From Gyromitra esculenta (taxonomy: Eukaryota > Ascomycota > Pezizomycetes > Pezizales > Discinaceae): DNA of 64,000 bases. The position numbers were made by a program, and so were the translations under genes. The notes beneath the pieces are model-generated. The model had not been told where the DNA came from. It saw nothing but the letters and a program-made list of their open reading frames with translations, and did no database searches. This document shows positions 47,845 to 61,238 of this stretch, piece after piece. Numbering within the stretch: the stretch's first letter is position 1; each line of letters opens with the position of its first letter. The stretch is from NCBI GenBank assembly GCA_038503075.1, contig JBCAML010000006.1, positions 930,001 to 994,000 on the forward strand, read 5' to 3'.

Positions 47845-50628
47845 TTATTCTTGCTTCCCCTTGGCGGTCAGGGCAGCAACTGTTGCTTCAATCTTTTTGT
47901 ATGGCCAGCTAAAGGCAGGATACAAGAACGGTCGTAAGTCGAATCTATACACAATATCGCTTGGTTAGCAAGCTTCTCAAAAAAAAAGAGGGAGGTTAAG
48001 AGCATCCACCGATTATCGTCTGGGCTGTACTGCTCCGCATGATATGAAGGTGTGAGAACTGTTTGCTTGTGTCGATTGATAGCGTAGTAATAAAAGAAGT
48101 TTCTAGTTTTTGTTGCAATATCTCTTGGACTCATGTGATCGCCCCACTCATGGAGAAGTTTATTGAAGGCGCCCCAAGGACCTAGCCTATCATTCTTGCG
48201 CAGGCGACCAAAAACGGAGAGCTCATCATAAGTGAAACCCATATCAGCTTCGTCGGACTGGACGTACTCCCTAGTGATGGGTTCCAGCTCTGCTGTCGGT
48301 ACTGCGGTGAGAAAATCATTTAAGATAGGCATTTCGAATTTGTCACGTGCGTAGGCGATAAACGCTTTCAAGTCAGTTTTAGATATGCCACCAATTGGGT
48401 TGATGTCAGCACTCGAACAGTCGTATTTAGTGAGGTAACCGCGGAGACTAGTGTTCTATGATATTAGATCTGAGCCAAAAAAACAAAAACACTGTGAATT
48501 CAAGGGCACACCATTCATCGACGTTGGCGCTCCCTAGCACCAGCAAGCCACCTTGTTTGCCACGAACCCAAGGCAAGAGTTGAGCAAACAAATACGCCAA
48601 GACCATCCTTAACCTTGCCTAAGATATTGGCTCATCAGAAATCACTCGCAGGACATTCCTGATCGACAACACACTAACTTGGATATTCTGCAATGCTAGA
48701 TTCTCTGTCTTCGACCCTCCATGAACCTGAAACATAGGCTTCTTCCCTGTTACAAAGATGAAGAGATCCCTCACAGCATTGACCAATGTATCCATATTCA
48801 GGTCGACGTGATACGCTCCGATGGCTTTAGCGAGATCTTTAGCTCGTTGTCGGGTTTCCTTACTGGAATTCTCGGTACCCATGAAAGATGTATGGAAAAT
48901 ACGGCCCGCGAGCTCTTGTGGTGTCTTAGGCATCCAGGTAGAACTTCCCAGTTCTCCGGTAATTTTACGGGCATCCTTGATTACTTGCTCCTCTGCAAAT
49001 AGTTGTCCCTATTAGTCCCAGCTATGGTAGAGTAGAGAGACGAATGAATATCCTACCCCCATTCTTGCATGCCTCAACAACAAGCCTGCACATAGAGTGT
49101 ACAATAGTTGCAGTAGCGCAACTATCAATCCCTCCGCTTAATGGTAAGAAGAACCCGGAAACTCCGCCGCATCTCCTCAAGTAGTCCCATAGCCAACAAG
49201 CTGGGCCTAGTGCAATCTCTTCTTCAGCAGTGTGGAAACGCACATTAATCTCCTTGTTAGGCTTGATAGAAAGGTCGACAGTGGAACCTTCGGCTGAGAG
49301 GCTAAGACTAGCTTCAATGCGCTGGTAGGGCGTGTTCTGAATAGCCTGTGCGCCCCTTGAAGGTGAGAAGCGATAACTACGAACTTCCTCCAAGTCGACG
49401 GTAGCCGTTATGACCTCCTAATCACGGTGTGAGATAGCTTGACATTTTCATCTTTGTTTACGATCACTAACCACGTCCTTTAGAGAAAATTGAGAACCTT
49501 GGGCAACAATTTTGCCATTTATTCCAATGATGGCAGATCCATCATAATAGAGACGGTCGCCATCACAACCTTGCTGGTTTGCGTAAAGATAAATACCTCC
49601 GCACTGGAGCATAATAATATTTAGAACACCTGCATTAAATAGGCCATGGGGATAATATTACCTTTTTTGTAGCCTCCGTCATCAACTCAATCCTCATATT
49701 TAGTTTACGTAGTTCGTGATGGCTTCCGCTAGAGTTTGTCATAATCTCCACACCGTCTAGAGACATACCGATATGTGGGCTTCACTATTTCAGCAATCAA
49801 AAGCTCACTAAGAGAATTTTGTATAAGCATACCTGTTTGGCGTGAATAGTTCCTCGCAAGTTTCCGCCGCAATACAAGTATCGTAGGTTGAAATTGCAGC
49901 GTCGCCGAACGGCACTTTTCTTTGACCAGTAATCTCCGTAATCATCCTAGGCAAATAGTATTCTTCCACATACTTAACCCGACCCCACCCAGTGAAGTAT
50001 CGCATCTCACGATAATTTCCATCATTGGCAAGGTAAATTTTAGGACGAATGAGGAGAATTTTCTTGTTGTGGGCGATTATTCGACAATTATATCGGATAT
50101 TTTTATGTCCAACAGGCCTTTACGCCACTAGTTAGAAAAGATTCCCAAGCGACTACTTGGGCTTCTAGGAGTATAAACCAACATTCCAATGTCAAGCAGT
50201 ATATCTTGACAATCATCATGCTGGATAATCTTCGCGAGCATCTCCCAGGAGTGAAGATAGGTATCACCTGCAAAATTGATTTAGAGCAGTGCTGCCAGAA
50301 AGCCGGAGTCTTAGTCATACCTTCTAGAAAATGGTCGAGACATCCATAGCCACTATATCATGTCAATCAGGATTGACCAGCATCCTCATTCGATGATAAC
50401 TACAATACGTACGTTACCTCAAGCTCCGGACCAACCCTCAACGAGGCACCGGCCTTTTTCGCAATACGAATGCTCTCGATGATCCTCTCAGCATTTCCCT
50501 CAAAATCGAGAGCCCATTGGTTAAGCGAGCTATGCCATTGAACACATTAGCTAATCTTTGTATCTCCTGTTCTAGACTAGTTGGGATAAATCATCATACC
50601 ATGTTGCTAAAATTGCGAGATGGCCCAT
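47845..50628 (-). CDS. QNS1: glutamine-dependent NAD+ synthetase, 12 exons
   Basis: Exons, 5' to 3': 50600-50628, 50413-50529, 50321-50352, 50183-50267, 49833-50117, 49662-49779, 49472-49603, 49057-49417, 48679-48992, 48512-48618, 48010-48447, 47845-47944. They give 705 residues, close to the yeast enzyme. The last step of NAD+ synthesis is amidation of deamido-NAD+ using ammonia from glutamine. The N-terminal nitrilase-type glutaminase shows [18 protein letters not shown], the Lys of KKILLIRPK and the nucleophile Cys of ETCEELF. The C-terminal synthetase has the ATP loop [14 protein letters not shown] and [25 protein letters not shown] (in two parts). Two exons are only 32 and 29 nt. All twelve junctions close in frame. 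Confidence 0.94.
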
Positions 50629-51296
50629 TTTTGCAAGCTGTTTGAAGATGTTTGTTTATCAAGAGTTTGCTCGGCAAATAAAGCATGTCATGCGGGGCCT
50701 ATCGATAAGGGACACAGGGTAACTCTTGGCACTGTCACAACTCTGTACATGTAGCTAAGTGCTATTTAAATTAATACAGCGTGTATTAGTTGAATATAGT
50801 CTGGAAATTAATAGCATCATGGCCGTTATCTAGAAAGGGCTTGGATCAAGTTCGTGATTCAAATCATGGTCACACGTAAGTTAAAGAAATGTCTAAATTT
50901 GTAGAAACAGGAAGCCACTAGTAATAATACTAAATGCAAAGGAGGAAACAGAAACCAAATGCCATAAATCTTAGGGCGGAAACAAACAAACATGAATCAT
51001 ATGTGGTTGAATGGAATCGCCTGTAAAATTATAAGAAAAACAGGTATCATTAATAGGCACCCTTCTCATGGTCTGTTCACGGGACGGAAAATAAAGGGGA
51101 GCAAAACGAATGAAAACTCAGTGGTCTACTACATGTATCTTTGGGCAAAGTTAAAAAATCGTTCCGCCAACTCCACTTAGACAAAGCCCTAGTCATTACC
51201 AATCCATTCACAAATCACCGTCACCCCCCGTCCACAGTTTCGTAAGTAAACACATCCTCACTCATACTTCGCTCTTCACTCTCCTGCTCAAACAAT
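50629..51296. other. intergenic between QNS1 and VPS1
   Basis: 668 bases between two minus-strand genes, so it should hold the QNS1 promoter and VPS1 3' end. It contains two TACATGTA octamers (50746 and 51130). No gene. Confidence 0.5.
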
Positions 51297-53891
51297 TCAA
51301 CCAACTGTGTTTACAATTTCTGAAGCTCTAGATAGCGACTCGACCATCTGCTGGCACTCCTTCCTTCGTCGGACTGTGTAGTCACTTTCTTTAAGCAGGC
51401 TATCGAGTTCGTCGGACTTGTAAAGGTTCTCCAAAAGCTCTCGCTGCATTTCCTCCTTTGTCATCCTACGGGAAACAGTTAAATTTTGACTGCATTGTGT
51501 GTGAATGGGTGACCTACTGAACCAAATTGAGCATAATAGCTTTGGGGACCATATCAATCATAGTCCTTTTGACGATGTTGTAGTATGAGTTAATCAAGAG
51601 CTCTGCATCCGCAAGTTAGTATACAGCTTTCCGATAAAACCGTAGAGCAAGGGGAACATACTAATAACTTCGACTTCAATACCCTCCCTTTCGGACAAAG
51701 TTCCTGATGCTTTCAAAGTAGCTGGCGGAGCCTCCATTGCCGCCATTTTCTTCTTATTCTTGCTTGCGAAGAAACTGCCAAAAAATCCACCGTTCTCCGG
51801 GTTTGATTCTAAGCTTTGCGGGTTTGGAGAATCTCTTCCTCCAGGGAGTGGCTTCCCAGTTTTTGGATCAACTTGTACAGGTTTCGCGGCAGTGTATCTT
51901 TCATTTACAATAGCCATTGCCTTTGAACACCATCATGTTAGCCGTGGAAGCACTTGCCAAAGAAATATTTCTGCATAATTTACCCTGTGCCCATTCAGGA
52001 AGTCCGGGTGTCCAGTGTTAACGTAGCAAGATTCCATGGAGACCAAATCCGTGACCAATTTGTTTGTTGGGCCCATTGCCTTCTTGAAGAACGCGATAAC
52101 TACTTGGTGGAATTTCTCCTTAAGGCCCGGATATCTCCGAAAAAGCTAATCCTCCATTTAACAAATGCCACATTTAATTTGGAAAGAGTAATACAGACCT
52201 GCTTTTGAAGAAGCTGGGTTAAGATCCTGACCAATTCATCATAAACAAGACTGACACATTTCAAACTAGGGTCCTCCAGCCTCCTAATCTGTTGTTTTAC
52301 GATGAGCTCGAAAGCAGTAGTTCCTACAAAAAGTGCTGGTGAAGATCCGGAAGAGTTGTAGAGGATAGTTCTGATGTCGATATCCTTAACCTGATCAAAG
52401 GGATCTACAGCCTTTACACCGTTCGCGTAGAGCTCATGGAAAACGAAACTAATACGTGCACCACCAGAAAGCTCGATGCTCGAGAGCTCTTGATTATTAC
52501 CATCAAGTACAGTCCGATATTCGTTACAAAATTCCGTGATGATATTTAGGATGATATTGGCGCTGTTGCCGAGGAGGGAATCGCCGAGTTGCGAAAGTTC
52601 AGCAGTGTACTTCTGAAGAGAAGAAGATATACGAGCTTTAATATCTGGCAAGGTTTGCTTAATATGCATCATCAAGATCTAATATTGGGAATATTATTAG
52701 TTCCTCATCATACTGATCATCTGGGTAGTTTTTCTCACCATATTGAGTTTCCTAGCAAGGTAAGGTGTTCCGCAATAGGCGTGCTTGTTTCTGTATGCTC
52801 GGTGATTCTCGAAAAACTGCTTCTCGTGTTCCAGGGCTGATGAGATCAGCTTCCTGTTGTCGATATCACGTTGGCCACGGTTGACAACTGGTACATAGCC
52901 TAATCGCAAAGGGACAACCCTCCCAGCAAGAATATCAACAACATCGGTCCCCTCATCCATTAAATCAATCTTGGTAAGAACACCAATAGTTCTCTGCCCT
53001 TCAGGGTCGACCTCTCTTGCAAGCTTTAAACCATCGGAGTTCGCCAAATCAGTATTGGCAGCTGTGACTGCCAGGATGATTGAATTTGTCTTGGAAATTT
53101 GCTTGACAACCATGTCCTTGATTTGCCTCTCGATGTCTTTTGGCTGGTCGCCCACTGGGACCTTTGTCAACCCCGGAAGGTCAACAAGGGTCAAGGTCAA
53201 GACATTTGGAGAGAATATCCGGAGACCGATTGGCTGGGGAGAAATCCCCAAGTTCCGTCCTGTCTTTGCATCGGTTTCCCTAACAATCTCTTCTCGGATC
53301 TTGTTGAAGTCGAAAAACTTCTGACCTGGAATGTGAAGGAACTCGCCCCACTCATCCAGGTTGGCACCCACATCCGATTCCTTCATCTCATCTTCTTCCT
53401 TATTCGTGCCATTTGCTCTATTAGTAGTACCAGGGCGATTGATAAGCTGCAGAACTAAAGGTCTTCTTGTAACTATACCGGTACCTCGGGGGAGGCTAAT
53501 AAACTATATATCAGTACTAGTCTCTAGTCACTAAGGGGTAAATCGCGAAAACCTACAAATCCCTCCCAACAATATTTTCCAATACCGAACTTTTACCGCT
53601 AGACTGGGAGCCTACAACGACGATTTGAGGCAAGTCGATGGGATTTTGTACCTACAGATATCGCCATGTCCACGTTAGTTTGTCCACGAACCCAAACACT
53701 GGCATACAGGGGCGGTGGTGATCTTACTCCTACGGTTGCAAAAACATCTTGCAACTTATTGACTAATGTAATCAGTCCAGGATCGTTGACGTTGATGCTG
53801 GTGCTATGGTGGTAAGTGTCAGCGGGTAAAATAGACCTATGAACTCTACGGGAGCTTCATGAAAGGGGGGGGGTTACGAAGGTTGTGCCAT
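51297..53891 (-). CDS. VPS1: dynamin-like GTPase of vacuolar sorting
   Basis: Nine exons (53878-53891, 53728-53803, 53557-53651, 52739-53495, 52199-52678, 51984-52145, 51662-51920, 51518-51602, 51297-51465) encode 698 residues. VPS1 is a large GTPase that assembles on membranes for scission at the Golgi/endosome and on peroxisomes. The GTPase domain shows G1 GSQSSGKS (44-51), VDLPGL and [24 protein letters not shown] is restored across intron 3. A stalk and a short variable loop (GRDSPNPQS) follow. The C-terminal GTPase effector domain ends [20 protein letters not shown], which favours VPS1/VpsA over DNM1. There is no PH or Pro-rich domain. The coding part of exon 1 is only 14 nt. Confidence 0.94.
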
Positions 53892-56261
53892 CGTGAATCA
53901 CGATGAGATAACGAACAGGATCGTGAGGATCGTCCAGAACTGAGCGAGTAAATGCGAAAGATGACCAGTGCAGTGATGGAGATGCCTGAGAAGAGCTGAC
54001 TGCGTGAGGTGGATGAGGTGGTTACGAGTACAGTTTCACACAAAAAGGCATTGACTGGAGCTACCGTGGCTGTTTCAATACCTCTTCGCTTAGGATCACG
54101 TGATTATATTATTAAGATCTCAAGGTTTGATCGTTTTAAGCGACACATTTGCTTTACTTGTCATGAAGCTCAGGCGGCCTATTTTCCTGCAAGTTTATGC
54201 ATTTTTTTGCTACTTTACATTTCTATGCAATACACGTTTGCGGACAAGTTTTGCAAGCGTATGTACTCAACCCCAGTTCCGAAACGTTTAGTTTAGTAAC
54301 GAGACCAGAGACCACCCCAATTTCATAGAAATCTAACTTTTCCCATCATACTTCATACTAAACGCATCGTGAACCTAGCATCCCAGGAGGAGCACACTAA
54401 TTGAATAGGAAGAATTATTCCAGTGGTAACAGTGTCGAAGAGTTTATTTTTCTAGAAAAAGGTTAGCTCTAGGGGGGCCTCACTGGAGACTCAAAAAACA
54501 GCTTTTAGAGTGTACCGCCTGAATACATATACTCCTACCAGATACGTTAACCTTTTATTCCGATATTTTCTCAATTATTAACTCATATACAGAAATTAAA
54601 TAATGGCGAAAGGTCTCTCTTGCTTGTGGCCGCATCTGGTCTCGCTGGAATTTTTATGCTTTTGGGAACGGCATACTAATCAATAGTTATGCGAGGGTAT
54701 GGCCATATGGGTTCACCCACTACCCAAATAATACTTTGATAAATTTGGAAATTGATGCCGTTATTGTGCACCCTGCTTCTGCCTGTCAAGGCATTTTACG
54801 GCCTTAACCCACTTCCGATTAACACCAATTCCAAGTTTTCACTGCCATAATGGCTAAGATCTTGCCCCTGATCTTCAACGATAATCAATCTTGCAGAATA
54901 AATGACGGCAGACGCTTTAGTCGTGTGATCCAGGTACCGTTAGTGGGATTTTATCGCATAGCATAGCGCTCGCCTGATTCTCGGTAAACAGTAATCTCTA
55001 TTGACTTTGGCGATAGTAGTACAAACGAGTGTGCTTATGCCTTCGCTCAAAGCATGTATGTAATCACGGTACTCGCGTCGAGGATATTATATCGGGACAG
55101 CGAACAATCATCCTTTAGCATATACACCCCTGCTATGTCCCAATACTTAAGCCCTAGCGTGGGTAGATAGTCGATAAGATTATTAGATACGGTTAGATAC
55201 ATACATGTAGCTATATGGGGGGATAGAGTGCTTGCGTGTTGAGCTTTTCCTTGCGAGGTCTCACGCCTGGAGAATTGAGAAAAATATAGCTTAGACCTGC
55301 GATTCGCCTTTCCTGCGCCTGTAATTTCGCTAAATAAAGTGCTAGCGGATGGTGTTCCGCTTAACATTAGAGCCAATGCTAAACGACAATGGATATTTTG
55401 CCGGGTTGATTCAACATACCAAACCGCAAGCTTGAGGTTGAAGGCAGCTTCCACCCTGGATAGCAGGCGTCACCTTCGCCGCCTTAGCGATCGTTTCCCA
55501 GTGAGGCGGGCTGGCATGAACCACGAACACAATTTATGAAGTATCCGAAGATTTTTTCGACAACTGTGCCTGGCGATTGTTATTTTAACGTTGGGGCTCC
55601 GATGCAGAGACACGCACCCTGAAACAGGCGAAAAAGGCGAAGAATGTTTAACCGCTCTCAGTTATCACATCTTGCGCGATACCATCTATCCAAGCCCCCG
55701 CGCGGTACGGTAGTCATTATCCTTGCATCTTCATCGCGAATTGGCAGAATCGACCAGCTGTGGTAACTCAGCAGCGCTTGGTTCCCTCGCTTTGCATGGC
55801 ACATGCAGTCAGTGTATTTACTTTCTGATCATTTCTTGGGACCCCTCATATGGCACCCTGTCGCAAGAAATAGAAGAGGCTACCTCATATTTTGTAACGT
55901 GGGCACGGCTCGTGGTAAATGTGTACGTTACTGTGCAAAATATGTAGCTCAGTATCACGTACATACTTATTGAGTAGAGCATCTGTAAGCAGTTCCTCGG
56001 TTGCAGGGAGGCTTATGGGGGCTCAGCTGGTGGAGCAGACGGACTGTTTCCATAGACAAGAATACCCTTGATCCAATTAAAAATCACCCGGCATTGCGTG
56101 TGTGCAGGGTGGGAGTGCATACACTAGTGATCATGATGGAGGGTTAATAATTTATATCCTCTCACGCCCACACCTGTCGGAATCTCCTCTCCAACCTGAT
56201 ACGTTAATATTGATCGCCTTAGTTGTCATCGGATGGGCGTTCTCCAATCACCACTACTATT
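53892..56261. other. 2.4-kb gene-free region
   Basis: Separates divergent VPS1 and the large plus-strand gene. It has TACATGTA at 55202-55209. A D-arm-like string (GGGCTCAGCTGGTGGAGCAG) near 56015 has no matching T-arm. No supported gene. Confidence 0.5.
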
Positions 56262-59200
56262 ATGACACTCGAGATCGCTCTTCCGGCGAGTGAGTTTAAC
56301 ATTCCTATCGAAATGCATGCCAGCGACGATGGAGAGGAATTCAACAACCATGTTTTGAGGGAAGATGCGGGGTTGGAACCAGAGTATATTGAACCGTACG
56401 TGACAGCGAAGGAAACACTGTGGCTTGTCCCTGGAATCGACAATATTGTTCGAAGTGCGCTGAAAAGGATGGAGAGGGCTTTCGCCTACAATTCGGTCTA
56501 TTTTCTCAAGGTTATTCTCGATCTTCAGGTGACCTATCTTGGTTTGAGCCCGGTGCCGGCTCCGGATACAGTTCTCGACACGAGTTTGGTGCTACGTATA
56601 GCGGAGATAATGGCAGGAAGAATGGCGCGAAGGGATAGGGACAACAGCTCGCCTTCAAGGGAGCTCCAACTCCGAACACTCGTTTCGGCTTTGTCATTAT
56701 TGTATCAAATCAGGATTGAAAAGCTTAAGGATTATACCTATGCGAAATTGCTCAAGGACATCTCAGAGAGAGACTCGGATAATCAATCAAAGTTTGAGGA
56801 AGGAAGTGATGGAAAGCCGAGCAACGGAGATGTCGAGTTCCTTGTTCGCTACGCTTGCGACCTTATTCGATGTCTACCAAATGATCTTCCAAATTTTAAT
56901 GATTCTAATTCACAAGCTATGAATGTCCATTTCCTTTTTGCCGCAGGTTTTATTGTAAGTCCCCTGTCGACGATTTTCTGCAGTATTTTCTAATTTCTCC
57001 TGCGTTAAGAATCAACTGGATGGCGAGACGACACCTGCAGCCCTTGATAAAATAATCGCCAGAATCAAGGCTCCTCCGTCAGAGTGGCACAAAGATATGC
57101 GCCATCTTTATGAAGGCACTGCAGGAGCAATTTCACTTCATCATCAAGCTCTCTCCAAAAACCCCACACGAACGTCTCAATACGCCGGTAATTTGGCGGC
57201 CGAGGTCACCAGATCCATTGTAGACAGAGCTGAACAGGAGCTGGAAAGTCTTAGTTTACAAGAGGATTTGACAAACAGATCAGAATCAAATTTTTCTAGG
57301 ACATTTTCGAAGCATGAGACACATTTACTGATTTCGGGACTTTTGGATTTGTTAAGTCAGTTAGTCGCGGCATTTCAGTCATCTGAGGATATTCAAAGGG
57401 AAGCAAAGAGCTTGTCTATGAAAATAATACACACTTCAGATCGACCAGAGTTTCGGTATAAGGCTGTAAGCTACCTACGACTTCTTCGCCATCCTTTTCG
57501 TTTTATGTATATGGAGCTAATGTAAAATTAAGTTCGAAATTATTATATCATCCACCTCTGGCTGTACAGAAGCCGAATACTACGCCATAATGCGGGATCT
57601 TGACTTGGTGATTGATCAATATTTCGGGGTGTTTAGTGGTCCTGAAGCAAGCGACGAAAAAAACTTGCGAATGGAGGAACTGAAAATAGAGAAACGAGAT
57701 GCTATGGATCGATGCGAAAAGAGGACTATCTTGTATAAAGGTGCCGTTGAGTCTATGCAACGTCGGACCCAAGGCCTAAAGTCTGGAGGAAGATATTCAG
57801 CATACTCGTTTGGAATATCACACACCATTGATGAAGTTATGCGATTAGCCACCTCTTGGGCACCGATGGATGATGGGGCGAGGTCTGCGACAACCGCCAG
57901 CCCAGTTCCCAGCAGTATACCCAGCCAGGCGCCCACTTTATCGAGTGTGGCTCCAACCTGCGATTCCCTCGTCAGTCCTTCTATCGTTAGTCCTACAGAA
58001 ACATGCACTCTGCTGAGTCCTACCGATACATGCCACACAATTCTTAGCCCGATTTCGAGACTCCAGGCTTATGATTCGCCAGCAGAATCTCCAATCCTCC
58101 CAAACCTATACCAGACACCTCATTTGACACCTAACCTCTCGTACCCTGCGCCAGTAACACCGCAGGAGGCCATTACCCCAAACTTTGATGCTACGTTGCG
58201 CTTTGACCATCTGGATCAATTATTTACTGAAAGTATATTCGACGAGCAAGATGATTACTCAGAAGATGCCAATGTCTCAAAATCGTCTTTAGAACTTCCG
58301 ATACAATATTTTGATAACAGAAAACCCGCTCTGCCTGTCTACATACGACGAGAGGGGCACAATTCAGACACTGAAGAATTTCATCAATTCCGCAAAAGTT
58401 CTGACGGGAGCATGAAGCCATTATCTTTCATAAGCCAAATGCTTATTGAACCCCCAGAACTATCACCAAAATCCACTTATCCTGAACCCTCACTCTCAAG
58501 AACCCCCTCTGGCTTCGCTCAAACCAGTTCACCTAGCAGGCGTTCCCGTGCTAGCAGAATTTTTGGCCACAGGACCGGATCCAGCACAAATCGTGAAGCC
58601 CCTAGGTCCCATGCTCTCCAACTCAATAAACCTTTACCTCCTCTTGACAAGAAATTGGCCCTTGCCGATGATGCACCTGAGCCCGCCGCTCCAAATGCCC
58701 CGCCAGTTATCATCGAACCAATCCGATCACATTCTTCTCTAGAGATGCGCAGTGAAAAGCAGGACTATATGCGTATGCGCAGCAATTCGGCACTTGGTCA
58801 CAACAGGTCGAATAGCTACGAGCCCTTGATGCCTGTCTTCTCTGGTGTTGAAATTGTTCCTATCCGAGCAAATGCTGCGGTCGAATATGAGTCTCAACCT
58901 GATGAGGAGGTATTTAAAATACAATCTAAAGACTCATGCTTTAGCGTTTTCATTTCTTCCGACGCCAAGCATGCAGTTTATCTGTCTCCTCACGCCTTCC
59001 AGGTGTTTGAGATCCCTCAACGAGGGGAATTATACTCACCAAAACCGAGGTTCAGCTATAGGTTGGGCGAGTCAGAAGGGCTTCGAAAGGGAAAGGTACC
59101 ATGGGCGTACAAGCACGGTGCAGCATCTGAGAAATACGTGGTGACGATCACCAAGAATAGAGTCAGTTTTAGTCTAGCCTTCTGAATCGAAAAACAATAA

Positions 59201-60100
59201 TACTGATAAACTTCATAGGTGCAAGTTCATGATCTTGAACAAGCATGCAAAGTCATCTTTACAGAGGGCACGAAAGGCTGGGAAAATAGCTGTGTCGCGA
59301 TCGCAGCCGATAAGCTCGTTATTGGATTGTCTAAAACCTTGTGTGGCGAGAATGTTGGTATGATTCGTATCTTTAAGATGAATGCACCAACGTACCCTGG
59401 ACTTCGATGTGAGAAGTTAAGGGATATGCATCTACCAATCAACCCTAAGCAACCCCAAGACGCTCCTCACATATTGTCTATATCTAGAGATGGCAATTAT
59501 CTCACGTGTGGAACACCTAAACACGGTTATTTCTTCTCCTGGGATATGTCGAGGACTCGTACAGCGGACCCTGTTCGCATTTCTACCGGGCGTCTGAAGG
59601 TCACAAATGGCCACGGATCAGAAACGTTATCTACAGTGACCCTTTTCCCAGATACGAAACACATACTCTGCAGTACTTTTCCAACAAGCTCCAGCGAAGC
59701 GGAATGGAACGGATCTTTTACCGAGCCCATAGGCCCCCATGTCGATAAACCGCTACCTCACTTGATTCGTCAAGTAGGCTTAAGGGTTACTCACACTGCT
59801 ATTGCTCCGCTCGGTAACGCAGCTGCTTTTCTTACGAAGAGCGGCACGATCTGGGTCACTCAGGTGTCGCATTTAGAAGGGGATGAAAACTTGACAACAT
59901 TCGCACCTACCAATACTAAGGAAAGGTTACAGAATCAGCAGTTACCGGAAAGTGCGGGGCGGATAATGTTCACTCCTGAGGGTGATCGTTTGGTGGCGGT
60001 CGATAGGAAAGGGAAGATAATAACTCTTACTTTTCGAAAAACCGGACTGTCCCCGGTTACTTTATCACCTATGAAGCTACAAGTTGGTGGCTTCTTCTAA
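56262..60100 (+). CDS. 1219-residue protein with WD40-like C-terminus, unknown function
   Basis: Four exons (56262-56954, 57010-57465, 57533-59161, 59219-60100). Residues 1 to about 400 are mostly helical, with blocks TLWLVPGIDNIVRSALKRME and HLLISGLLDLLSQLVAAFQS. Residues about 460-810 are disordered, rich in Ser, Pro and Thr, with basic SRRSRASRIFGHRTGS. From about residue 830 beta-strand-rich repeats resemble a degenerate WD40 propeller (FSVFISSDAKHAVYLSPH, ILSISRDGNYLTCGTPKHGY, RIMFTPEGDRLVAVDRKGKI). Intron 2 ends at the AAATTAAG acceptor, giving RYKA-FEIIISSTSGCTEAEYY; the later CAG at 57567 would break the frame. The ATG at 56262 is used because only a TTG precedes it. I do not recognise the family. 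Confidence 0.78.
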
Positions 60101-61238
60101 ATAATGCAAGGCATTATCTTTTTGGTTCTATTTCTCGGGAGTTAAGGAGCGTATATATGTTTACGGGGCACTGGCCAGCTTTTTTTTTTCTTTCAAATAC
60201 TTTTTCTTCATTCCCACTTTCGCATATCCTGGTCTCGAACAATGATTAAGGAGTTTTTGGTGGGATTTTGGTTTCTACATATCTTTGTACAATGTAATCT
60301 ATTTGTCCACCCTAACAACCCTATGTATATTATATTTTTGATGCAATTCACTACTATAACCAATAAAGGGCAAATGTCCTTGCGTGCGCACTTCATTTTC
60401 AGAAAACACGTAGCCGATGATCCTTTCAGCTGTTCCCGAGTTTCAGATGTAAAGATTGACTTCGTATAGTTTACCCTCTTTGCAGGGTTTGGATGTCAAG
60501 ATACTCTGTAGATACCAGTGATTACCTAGCAGCACAGGTCTCAGCTTCAAACATTGCTATATCCCGTCATCCAGATTCGAAAAAATTGGATAGAGAATGA
60601 TAATTGCGGCACCCTCGAAGTATAGGTTCCGGACTACCTACGAGAATGGTTGCGTGAGAACGGCAAGGTTAACACAAAATGGCACAGAAGCATCAATTCT
60701 GACAAGGGCTATTTCTTGTTTTTCCCCTCAACGTCTTCTATAGGATTTCAGCAACTCCGGTTTAGAACACAAGTTATTAGTGATCTTAAGGTCTCATGGA
60801 GTATCTAGCCCGAGAGAGATATCCTAAAACTGCTTTCAAACACCACATCGTGCATTATATCGTGTTACCAAAGAAGGGCAATAGGGAAATCACTACATGT
60901 AACCTAGTGTCTATACAGACCCTGGAACTGGGTTACAATCCCACCTAAACTTACAACTTGATTCTACGCCCTTTTTCTCAGGTTTAATCCCCCGACATGC
61001 TTCTCTTAGCTGCTAGGACGTACTCACTATTTTTATTAACCAAGATTTCCCGGATGGCGTTAATCTTATTGTGTGTATCTTTCATGGATGATATAAAAGC
61101 TAATCATCTCTTACGGAAAGACCCTAAGCCTGGCAAACTCTTGGTAGGCTAAGATTTCTCAGTCATGGTATCGAGCAAGTCGCTTAATAAGAAATAGTAC
61201 AGGCAAGGTCTCGACCGCGGCAGCAAATTTACATGATA
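60101..61238. other. convergent intergenic spacer
   Basis: 1.1 kb between two 3' ends, with TACATGTA at 60894-60901. No supported gene. Confidence 0.5.

Noticed and set aside
56010..56090. D-arm-like GGCTCAGCTGGTGGAGCAG
   Set aside because: No T-arm GGTTCRA downstream and no cloverleaf could be drawn.
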